Shown here in pieces: positions 53,233 through 59,313 of a stretch of DNA of 59,313 nt. The notes under the pieces are model-generated. The model saw only the letters and a list, made by a program, of their open reading frames with translations, had not been told where the DNA came from and made no database searches. The position numbers were made by a program, and so were the translations under genes. This DNA is from Rhodocyclaceae bacterium. GTDB lineage: Bacteria; Pseudomonadota; Gammaproteobacteria; Burkholderiales; Rhodocyclaceae. Positions within the stretch are counted from its first letter, which is position 1. Every line of letters begins with the position of its first letter. Location of the stretch: positions 1-59,313 of the forward strand of contig JAJVIJ010000018.1 of assembly GCA_022072095.1 (NCBI GenBank), in the 5' to 3' direction.

Positions 53233-54117
53233 GTGCTGTCGCGACTGAAACGCGATGTCGCGGGCCTGGCGACCTTCGGCGGGCACGTCGTGCTCACGCT
53301 GATCGCCTATCAGATCGATACGCCATTCGCCTGGCGGGCCTGTCTGGCCGCAGTCGCCGCGCTCAGTCTGCTGGGCTGGTCGCTGGCGTGGCGCCGTCAG
53401 CGTGTCATCGCCGATACGCCCACATCGCGCATTGCCTCGGCGGCGCAGGGCTACATCGAATTGCATGGCCGCGCGCAAGCGCTCGAGGGCATTCCGGTGG
53501 TGTCGCCGATCAACGGCCTGCCCTGCCTGTGGTATCGCTATCGCATCGAACACCGGTCCGGCGACCAATGGCTGACCGAGTCCCAGGGCGAGAGCGATGC
53601 CTCGTTCGTGCTCGATGACGGCAGCGGCCACTGTCTCATCGACCCCGAAGGCGCAGAATTCAGGCTGCGACGCACGGAACAGTGGACGCAGGGTGAGCGC
53701 CGCTATACGCAGAGCCTGCTGCTGGCCGGCAGCCCGCTGTATGTGCTGGGCAACTACCGCACGCTCGGCAGTGTCGACCTGGCCTCGGATCACGACGACG
53801 AGACGAAATCCCTGCTCGCATCGTGGAAAGCCGATCCGGCCGACTTGCGCGCGCGCTTCGATCAGGACAAGGACGGCGAGATCGATCTGGCCGAATGGGA
53901 ACAGGCGCGCACTGCGGCACGGCGCGAGGTCGAGGCGCGGCATCGCGACGCGCGCGCCGACGCCGAACTGCACACGCTGGGCCGCCCCGAGGACGGCAGA
54001 CTGTTCCTGATCTCGGACCTGCCGCCCGAGCGGCTGTTGCAGAGCTACCGCCTGTGGAGCACGTACCACCTGCTCGTGCTCGGCGGGTCGCTGGTCGGGC
54101 TTGCACGTTTCGCGTGA
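53233..54117 (+). CDS. GIDE-domain membrane protein with an EF-hand loop
   Basis: A 294-residue protein with two N-terminal membrane helices (about 13-28 and 33-50) and one C-terminal helix (about 275-291). Between them lies a region like the GIDE domain of the MULAN/MAPL E3 ligase family: GRAQALEGIPVVSPINGLPCLWYRYRIEHR, FVLDDGSGHCLIDPEGAEF, and LLLAGSPLYVLGNYRT. There is no RING finger, so it is not a ubiquitin ligase. Inserted after the GIDE core is a canonical EF-hand loop, D210-x-D212-x-D214-G-E216-I-D218-x-x-E221, suggesting Ca2+ binding. The start is a GTG; no good ribosome site is visible. It probably works with LemA upstream. Confidence 0.8.
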   Translation: MLSRLKRDVAGLATFGGHVVLTLIAYQIDTPFAWRACLAAVAALSLLGWSLAWRRQRVIADTPTSRIASAAQGYIELHGRAQALEGIPVVSPINGLPCLWYRYRIEHRSGDQWLTESQGESDASFVLDDGSGHCLIDPEGAEFRLRRTEQWTQGERRYTQSLLLAGSPLYVLGNYRTLGSVDLASDHDDETKSLLASWKADPADLRARFDQDKDGEIDLAEWEQARTAARREVEARHRDARADAELHTLGRPEDGRLFLISDLPPERLLQSYRLWSTYHLLVLGGSLVGLARFA

Positions 54118-54123
54118 GCCCCG

Positions 54124-54152
54124 GGCGGGCGCCGGCGATGCCGGCGCCCGCC
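54124..54152. terminator. Strong 13-bp hairpin between convergent genes
   Basis: GGCGGGCGCCGGC and its exact complement flank the three-base loop GAT, filling the gap between the GIDE gene and tusA, which converge. A stem this GC-rich suits a bidirectional terminator, though neither side is followed by a T-run. Confidence 0.55.
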
Positions 54153-54154
54153 AA

Positions 54155-54388
54155 TTACTTGTGCTGCAACAGAAACTGGAACTCGCCGTCGTTTTCGCCC
54201 GACTCGAGCAGGACATGCCCGGTCTGGCGCGCGAATGCCTCGAAATCGCGGACCGATCCCGGATCGGTCGCGAGGATGCGCAGACATTGGCCACTGCCTA
54301 GCCCAGCCAGAGCCTTTTTTGTACGCAGGATCGGCAGCGGGCAGTTCAAGCCGCGTACATCAAGCTCATGGTCGTAGCGCTTGTTCAA
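54155..54388 (-). CDS. tusA: TusA/SirA-family sulfur-carrier protein
   Basis: A 77-residue protein with the family signature [19 protein letters not shown]16 is the persulfide-carrying cysteine. By family knowledge it relays sulfur from a cysteine desulfurase for tRNA 2-thiouridine or other pathways. The second conserved segment, [26 protein letters not shown], is intact. Its start overlaps the thrH stop by four bases, so the two are translated together. Confidence 0.94.
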   Translation of the reverse strand: MNKRYDHELDVRGLNCPLPILRTKKALAGLGSGQCLRILATDPGSVRDFEAFARQTGHVLLESGENDGEFQFLLQHK

Positions 54389-55005
54389 GTTCCCTGACCC
54401 CCTTGTGCAAACATGTCCGCCACGCGGTCACGCAGCGTTGCGTAATCGCGCACCACCGGATACTGGGGAAATTCGCGGGCGACATTGTCGGGTGGAGAAA
54501 ACAGGATGCCATGATCGGCCTCGCCCAGCATGGCGGTGTCGTTATAGGAATCGCCGGCGGCGACGGTGCGGAACTTGAGTGCCCTGAACGCCGCGACCGC
54601 GAGGCGCTTGTGGTCGCGGATGCGCAGCTGGTAGCCGGTCAGCAGGCCATCCGCGCCGACCTCGAGCCGATGACAGAACAGCGTCGGCCAATCGAGCTGC
54701 CGCATCAGCGGCCGCGCAAACTCGTAAAACGTGTCGGACAGGATCACGACCTGGTAGCGCTCGCGCGCCCAGGCGAGAAAGTCGCCGGCGCCGGGCAAGG
54801 GCGCGATCGTCGCGATGACCCGCTCGATGTCCGGCAATCCCAGACCGGCCTGGCGCAACCGCTCCAGCCGGCCCTGCATGAGGCGATCATAGTCGGGTTC
54901 GTCGCGCGTCGTGCGCCGAAGCTCCGGGATGCCGACCCGATCGGCGAACTCGATCCAGATCTCCGGAACCAGCACGCCTTCCAGATCCAAGCAAAGAATA
55001 TGCAC
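54385..55005 (-). CDS. thrH: ThrH-like phosphoserine/homoserine phosphotransferase (HAD family)
   Basis: A 206-residue HAD phosphatase. Motif I is [17 protein letters not shown] with D7 and E9, then [19 protein letters not shown] (motif II), a lysine region and [12 protein letters not shown] (motif IV). The sequence is very close to Pseudomonas ThrH, in which the second acid of motif I is Glu. That enzyme dephosphorylates phosphoserine and can transfer phosphate to homoserine. I chose a GTG eight bases after GAGG because homology starts there; an ATG 11 codons upstream is possible. Confidence 0.92.
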   Translation of the reverse strand: MHILCLDLEGVLVPEIWIEFADRVGIPELRRTTRDEPDYDRLMQGRLERLRQAGLGLPDIERVIATIAPLPGAGDFLAWARERYQVVILSDTFYEFARPLMRQLDWPTLFCHRLEVGADGLLTGYQLRIRDHKRLAVAAFRALKFRTVAAGDSYNDTAMLGEADHGILFSPPDNVAREFPQYPVVRDYATLRDRVADMFAQGGQGT

Positions 55006-55090
55006 CAGGTGACCCTCAGTTTCACGGCCGTGCCGCATCGGGCGGAGTATAGCCGCCGAACCGATCGCGCTCGTCGAGGATGCGCGCGCC

Positions 55091-56578
55091 TCAACCACCA
55101 CGTGAGCGGCGGCCTTCATCGCGCTTTTCCTCGGCGCGGCGGGCGCGCAGTTCCCGCAGGCGCGCGTCGATCGCGGACAGCCGATAGAAATCGCCGTCAC
55201 CGGCCCGCTGGGCCAGTTCCAGTTGTTCGATGGCTTCGGACAGCATGCCCTGCACCGCATACGATTCCGCTTGAGCCGCATGTTGAGCCGCACGCTGGCC
55301 GAGCAGGCCATGGGCCTGCGCAAGGTAGCCGCTCAGGCGCTCGTCGCGCGGGCGTTCGGCGAGCGCCGACTCGGCGAGCCGTCGTGCCGACTCCGCCTGC
55401 CCGGCGGCGAGCTCGGCCTCGATGTGCCCGTACAGCAAAACGCGATCGCCAGGAGCGCGCACGCGCGCGGCGGCGTAGGTGCGCACGGCCGCGAACGCAT
55501 CGCCGCGCGCGCGCGCGATCTGGCCGGCCAGATGCTCGACCGGGGCGACCGGCAGCCCGGCCGCCCTGAGCCGACCCAGTTCGTCGGCCGCCGCGCGCAG
55601 ATCGTTGGCGCGCAGCAGTGCGTAGCTCAGACCAAAGCGCAGCGCCCCCTGTGCCGCCGTGCCGGCTTGCTGCAGCCGCCGCTGGAAATCCTTGACGGCA
55701 TCGGCGGGCGTCCCCAGGCGGGCACGCAGCTTCTCCTGATACAGACGAAATTCGGTGCTGTCGGGAACCTGACGATACGGCACGTTCTGCAAGCGGTTGT
55801 CGACATCGGCGATGCGTTCGGTGGTCAATGGGTGCGTGCGCAGGTAGGCCGGCGCGTTGTTTTCATACAGACGACTCTCGCGCAGCAACCTCCCGAAGAA
55901 ACTGCCCATGCCGCGCGCGTCGAAGCCGCTGTCCTGCAAGGTCTGTATGCCCACACGGTCGGCCTCGCGCTCGAATTCTCGTGTGTAGTTGAGCTGGGCC
56001 TGGACCGTCACGGCCTGCCCGGCGATCAGCGCGGCCTGGCTGACTTGCGACGACGCGCGCGAGGCCAGCACGGCCACGGCCATCGACAGCAGGTTGGCGA
56101 TGCTCATCTGCCCCTGGCGCTGCACCAGGCGGGCGATATGGCGTTGCGACAGATGCGCCAGCTCGTGCGCGAGCACGCCGGCCAATTCGGATTCGCTGTT
56201 CGCCGCTAGCCACAATCCGGTATGGACGCCGACGAAACCGCCGGGCCATGCGAAGGCATTCAGCGTAGGGTCGGCGAGCAGGAACATGCGCACGTCCATG
56301 CGCTCCCCGGGCAGATGCTCCGACAGGCGCTGCCCCAGACGGTCGAGGTAATCGGCGAGCTCGGGATCGTCGATGTAGGACGGGTCGCGGCGACGCGTTT
56401 CGAGATAGAGCTGCTCGCCGACCTTGCGCTCGAGCTGCGGCGAAAAATCCGCCTGCGCGGTATCGCCCAGATCCGGCAGGCCATCGGCCGCGACCGGTCG
56501 AACCGGCACGGAGGCCGCTGCGATCAGCGCCAAGCCGATCGCGAGCGGACGCCGCCAGCGAAATTTTTCGGAAGTCAC
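55091..56578 (-). CDS. bepA: BepA-like M48 metalloprotease with TPR repeats
   Basis: A 495-residue periplasmic zinc protease. A signal peptide ends VAA (about residue 31). The catalytic HELAH motif lies at 138-142 ([13 protein letters not shown]), with third ligand in the [14 protein letters not shown] segment, and the M48 [13 protein letters not shown] follows. Residues about 310-490 are helical TPR repeats ending in charged residues. In E. coli BepA checks assembly of LptD and other outer-membrane proteins. I place the start at a GTG because the preceding sequence does not look like an N-region; an ATG 20 codons upstream is the alternative. Confidence 0.9.
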   Translation of the reverse strand: MTSEKFRWRRPLAIGLALIAAASVPVRPVAADGLPDLGDTAQADFSPQLERKVGEQLYLETRRRDPSYIDDPELADYLDRLGQRLSEHLPGERMDVRMFLLADPTLNAFAWPGGFVGVHTGLWLAANSESELAGVLAHELAHLSQRHIARLVQRQGQMSIANLLSMAVAVLASRASSQVSQAALIAGQAVTVQAQLNYTREFEREADRVGIQTLQDSGFDARGMGSFFGRLLRESRLYENNAPAYLRTHPLTTERIADVDNRLQNVPYRQVPDSTEFRLYQEKLRARLGTPADAVKDFQRRLQQAGTAAQGALRFGLSYALLRANDLRAAADELGRLRAAGLPVAPVEHLAGQIARARGDAFAAVRTYAAARVRAPGDRVLLYGHIEAELAAGQAESARRLAESALAERPRDERLSGYLAQAHGLLGQRAAQHAAQAESYAVQGMLSEAIEQLELAQRAGDGDFYRLSAIDARLRELRARRAEEKRDEGRRSRGG

Positions 56579-56664
56579 AATGCTATGATAGCCGCGTTGC
56601 TGGGTGCCCGCTCTTGGCCTGTTCGATGGTCGAAACACCGCAATTGGATAAGCGCGAGCACGCT

Positions 56665-56690
56665 TTGTTCATCTTTGTTCTGTCTTGTTC
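56665..56690. repeat. Three TTGTTC direct repeats at exact 10-bp spacing
   Basis: TTGTTC starts at 56665, 56675 and 56685 in the 203-base divergent gap between bepA and the response-regulator gene. One helical turn between copies is typical of a co-operative activator or repressor site. No clear sigma-70 boxes follow. Confidence 0.45.
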
Positions 56691-56781
56691 CGTAGCACCG
56701 CTGATCGCGTACGTCGCTCTTGCTCGCGCCTTGCCGACACGACACGCCTGATCCGTCCATATCATTTTGAGCCCGCTCGCT

Positions 56782-57231
56782 ATGGCTGCACACGCGCTGC
56801 TGCTGGTCGAGGACAGTCCCGATGATGTCAGCCTGATCGTCTCGGCGATATCGTCCGTGATTCCGGGCGACCAGATCGCCGTCATTCGTACCGGCGACGA
56901 AGTCTTCGACTACCTGTTCGGTCGCGGAAAATATCTGGGCCGCGACATCCGGCAACAGCCTCGGCTCGTGCTGCTCGACCTGAACCTGCCGAACATTTCC
57001 GGTCTGGATGTACTGCGACGCCTGCGTGCCGAGCCGCGTACGCGCTGCCTGCCCGTGGTGGTGCTGTCCGCTTCGTCGGAACATCGCCATGTACGCGCCG
57101 CGGCGCAAATCGGCGCGAACAGTTACGTGCGCAAGTCGCACGATTTCACGCGCTTTCATGACACCTTGCAGCTGTTGTCGCGGTACTGGCTGGAGTTCAA
57201 CGTGCCGCCCCCGGTGTCGGAGACACCGTGA
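56782..57231 (+). CDS. Orphan Rcp1-type response regulator
   Basis: A 149-residue receiver with no output domain. [16 protein letters not shown]66 in [20 protein letters not shown], the Ser of VVLSASSE, and Lys in [10 protein letters not shown] are present; the usual Lys-Pro is Lys-Ser. It resembles the Rcp1-type receiver encoded with the membrane kinase elsewhere in the window. No kinase is adjacent. An in-frame TTG five codons upstream is an alternative start; neither has a Shine-Dalgarno sequence. Its stop overlaps the moaC start (GTGA). Confidence 0.9.
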   Translation: MAAHALLLVEDSPDDVSLIVSAISSVIPGDQIAVIRTGDEVFDYLFGRGKYLGRDIRQQPRLVLLDLNLPNISGLDVLRRLRAEPRTRCLPVVVLSASSEHRHVRAAAQIGANSYVRKSHDFTRFHDTLQLLSRYWLEFNVPPPVSETP

Positions 57232-57719
57232 GCGCAACGGGTCTCAGCCACTTCGACGCCCAGGGCCAAGCGCACATGGTCGATGTCGCCGACAAGGGCG
57301 AGAGCCGACGCCGCGCGCTCGCCGCCGGACGCATCGCCATGCAGCCGTCGACGCTCGCCACCATCCTGGCCGGTGAAGCCGGCAAGGGCGACGTATTGGG
57401 CGTCGCCCGCATCGCCGGCATCCAGGCGGCGAAACGCACCGGCGAACTGATCCCGCTATGCCACCCGATCACCATCACCCGCGTCGCACTCGCATTCGAT
57501 GCCGACCCTGACCATGGCACGCTGCGTTGCGAAGCCACGGTCGAAACGATCGGCCGGACCGGGGTCGAGATGGAGGCGCTGACCGCGGTGGCGATCGCGC
57601 TATTGACCGTATACGACATGTGCAAGAGCATGGATCGGGCGATGGTCATCGAGGATGTCCGGCTCCTTGCGAAGTCCGGCGGACGCTCGGGTTCCTGGCA
57701 GGCATCGGAGCATACGTAA
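57228..57719 (+). CDS. moaC: Cyclic pyranopterin monophosphate synthase MoaC
   Basis: A 163-residue enzyme of molybdenum-cofactor synthesis that forms cPMP from the MoaA product. It carries [47 protein letters not shown] and [30 protein letters not shown], all conserved. The GTG start overlaps the stop of a response regulator, an odd pairing, since moaC usually sits with other moa genes. No other molybdenum-cofactor gene is in the window. Confidence 0.96.
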   Translation: MSATGLSHFDAQGQAHMVDVADKGESRRRALAAGRIAMQPSTLATILAGEAGKGDVLGVARIAGIQAAKRTGELIPLCHPITITRVALAFDADPDHGTLRCEATVETIGRTGVEMEALTAVAIALLTVYDMCKSMDRAMVIEDVRLLAKSGGRSGSWQASEHT

Positions 57720-57758
57720 CGCACTCCCGTTTCCGCCCACGACGTCTCGGCGAGCCAC

Positions 57759-59291
57759 ATGGAAGAAATCGAGCTGAAGTTGCGCATCGCGCCGTCGGCA
57801 CTCGGCAGGCTCGCACGCACACCGCTGCTCAGGAACGCCCAGTCGCGCTCGCCGCGGCGCATGCTGACAAACATCTACTTCGACACCACCGAGCGCGATC
57901 TGCAAGCCAGACGGGTGGCGCTCCGCCTGCGCAAGCAGGGACGTCTGTGGTTGCAGACGGTCAAGCAGGCCGGAACGGCCGCTGGAGGACTGTCGCAGCG
58001 ACCCGAGTGGGAGCAGGTGCATCGCGGACGCTGGGACTTTTCCCAAATCACGGACGCCAAGCTCGCACGGCTGCTCACGCGTTACCGCGACCTGGGCCGC
58101 TTGCAGCCCGTATTCGAGACCCGGTTCGCGCGCGATACCTGGCACATTTCCCATGCCGGATCGTCGCTGCAACTCATGGCCGATCGGGGCGAGATCCGTT
58201 GCGGCGCCCGCGTCGTACCGCTGGCCGAAATCGAGCTCGAACTGGTCAGTGGCGACCCATTGGCGCTCTACGAATGCGCGCTGGCGCTGGCCGAATCTCT
58301 TCCACTCGTGCCGGACGACGTTTCCAAGGCCGAGCGAGGTTACGCGCTGCTGGACGCGCGCGAGTCCGCACCACGCTATGCGCAGTCGGTTGCAATCGAT
58401 ACCCACACGACGCCTTCGGTGGCACTGCGTCGGCTCGCACAGGAGTGTCTCGCGCACATGCACGCCAACGCGGATGGTGCTGCCAGCGGGGCCAATCCGG
58501 AATATGTGCACCAGATGCGGGTCGCACTGCGGCGCTTGCGCTCCGTGCTGCGCAGTTTCGAACCCTGTTTCGCACCCGAGCTGAGCGAGCGGTTTCTGCC
58601 GCGTTGGCGCGCACTGGCCGCGACGCTCGGAGAGGGTCGGGACTGGGATGTCATCGCCACGGAGATTCTGCCGCCGCTGCTCACGGACGATCGTGAACTC
58701 GCCGCAAGCGGTCTCGCCGATCGCGTCGCCGAGGCTCGGGCCGGGGCGCAGGCGCGGATACGGTCGGCGCTGGCCGAACCGAGCTACGGACGCCTGTTGC
58801 TCGAATTCGGAGCCGTGCTGTGGCGCCTCGATTCCCGGCAAGAAGGACCATCGGGCACCTCGGTCGACGGGTCCTCGTCCGGGCCCACGTCGAGCCTGAG
58901 CGCATACGCCGTCGACCGGCTGCGGCGAGCCCGCAAACAGGTCGCGAAAAAAAGTGAGCGGGCGCTTACATCCATGAGGGATGCCGATCTGCACGCGCTG
59001 CGGATCGCCATCAAGCGCTTGCGCTATGCGCTGGACAGCTTTGCACCCTTGCTGCCGGTGCGCCGCACGCGGGCCTACCTCAAGGCCTTGAGCGCCCTGC
59101 AGAACGATCTGGGCAGCATCAACGACCTCGCGACCACGACGCGTCGGCTGCTGGACATCGCCGATGGCGACCGGGTGATGACCGACGCCGTGGTGCGGAT
59201 CGCGGCCTGGCATGGCGAACGCGCCAGAAGGGCGCGCAAGCGGCTGCCCGAGCACATCCGCGCCTTATCGAACTCACCGCTTCCTTGGTAG
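57759..59291 (+). CDS. CYTH-CHAD domain protein
   Basis: A 510-residue two-domain protein. The N-terminal CYTH (triphosphate tunnel) domain, to about residue 205, starts MEEIELKLRI with the E-x-E-x-K signature and continues NIYFDTTERDLQARRVALRLRKQG. The C-terminal CHAD domain, about 225-500, has VHQMRVALRRLRSVLRSF and LHALRIAIKRLRYALDSF, its His/Arg helical repeats. CYTH domains hydrolyse inorganic triphosphate or related compounds, and CHAD domains bind polyphosphate, so a role in polyphosphate metabolism is likely. It follows moaC by 39 bases. Confidence 0.93.
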   Translation: MEEIELKLRIAPSALGRLARTPLLRNAQSRSPRRMLTNIYFDTTERDLQARRVALRLRKQGRLWLQTVKQAGTAAGGLSQRPEWEQVHRGRWDFSQITDAKLARLLTRYRDLGRLQPVFETRFARDTWHISHAGSSLQLMADRGEIRCGARVVPLAEIELELVSGDPLALYECALALAESLPLVPDDVSKAERGYALLDARESAPRYAQSVAIDTHTTPSVALRRLAQECLAHMHANADGAASGANPEYVHQMRVALRRLRSVLRSFEPCFAPELSERFLPRWRALAATLGEGRDWDVIATEILPPLLTDDRELAASGLADRVAEARAGAQARIRSALAEPSYGRLLLEFGAVLWRLDSRQEGPSGTSVDGSSSGPTSSLSAYAVDRLRRARKQVAKKSERALTSMRDADLHALRIAIKRLRYALDSFAPLLPVRRTRAYLKALSALQNDLGSINDLATTTRRLLDIADGDRVMTDAVVRIAAWHGERARRARKRLPEHIRALSNSPLPW

Positions 59292-59300
59292 CATGGGACC

Positions 59301-59313
59301 ATGGAACTGATAC
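59301..59313 (+). CDS. Start of a further gene, cut by the window edge
   Basis: ATG GAA CTG ATA begins ten bases after the CYTH-CHAD stop. Four codons prove little. MELI is how SixA-type histidine phosphatases often begin, and these can neighbour CHAD genes, so that is a guess worth testing. No strong ribosome site is visible. Confidence 0.25.

Noticed and set aside
53233-54117. GIDE-like protein as an E3 ubiquitin ligase
   Set aside because: The protein ends after its C-terminal membrane helix and has no RING cysteines or histidines.
1-59313. CRISPR arrays, insertion sequences, prophage or tRNA genes
   Set aside because: I looked for regularly spaced repeats, transposase motifs, integrase motifs and cloverleaf patterns and saw none; without a computed scan this remains a reading-based negative.

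Overview
This is a GC-rich, densely coding stretch of bacterial chromosome. I see about 47 protein genes, one tandem riboswitch and no gene-free gap above 300 bases. The content suggests a Gram-negative pseudomonadotan: LPS-type glycosyltransferases, a Pil-Chp twitching chemosensory cluster, two-partner secretion, outer-membrane-associated M48 protease, ThrH, TusA and a split glycine decarboxylase. Gamma- or Betaproteobacteria both fit; I cannot name a genus from the sequence alone. I saw no tRNA, rRNA, transposase, integrase, phage gene or CRISPR array.

Layout. 1-5122: cell-envelope sugar genes (an O-antigen ligase-like protein cut by the left edge, a GT9 and a GT4 glycosyltransferase), with mutL translationally coupled to the GT4. 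5263-8035: mscL, a secreted cysteine-rich protein and a photolyase. 8074-16791: a Pil-Chp operon read leftward (pilG, pilH, pilI, pilJ, giant chpA) with rubredoxin just upstream. 17138-19867: thiD-thiE-hemL, converging on mgtE (19860-21305). 21448-31104: the most unusual block, a three-gene secretion operon tpsA-fecR-tpsB in which a 2193-residue filamentous-haemagglutinin-like exoprotein is followed by a periplasmic protein with two FecR domains and then by the TpsB/POTRA outer-membrane transporter. 31296-36321: a complete branched-chain amino-acid-type ABC transporter (livK, H, M, G, F) whose binding lipoprotein carries a charged Ala/Lys/Glu helical tail. 36414-41550: a signalling cassette (membrane histidine kinase, stand-alone receiver, REC-PAS-GAF-GGDEF-EAL protein) probably feeding into cyclic di-GMP. 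41572-44766: sirtuin, short-chain dehydrogenase, and a divergent thiolase. 44801-49492: glycine cleavage operon gcvT-gcvH-gcvPA-gcvPB behind a tandem glycine riboswitch with a recognisable promoter. 49656-52501: orphan periplasmic binding protein coupled to an acyl/aryl-CoA ligase. 52611-54117: lemA and a GIDE-like membrane protein with a canonical EF-hand loop. 54155-56578: tusA, thrH and a BepA-like protease, read leftward. 56782-59291: orphan receiver, moaC and a CYTH-CHAD protein, read rightward, with the first codons of another gene at the right edge.

How the parts work together. Several blocks concern the cell surface and its control: LPS assembly, type IV pilus chemosensing, a large secreted adhesin-like protein and a cyclic di-GMP cassette. 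The rest is housekeeping and amino-acid or fatty/aromatic-acid metabolism. The candidates for new biology are the FecR-containing two-partner secretion operon with its shared cysteine motifs, and the LemA/EF-hand-GIDE pair.
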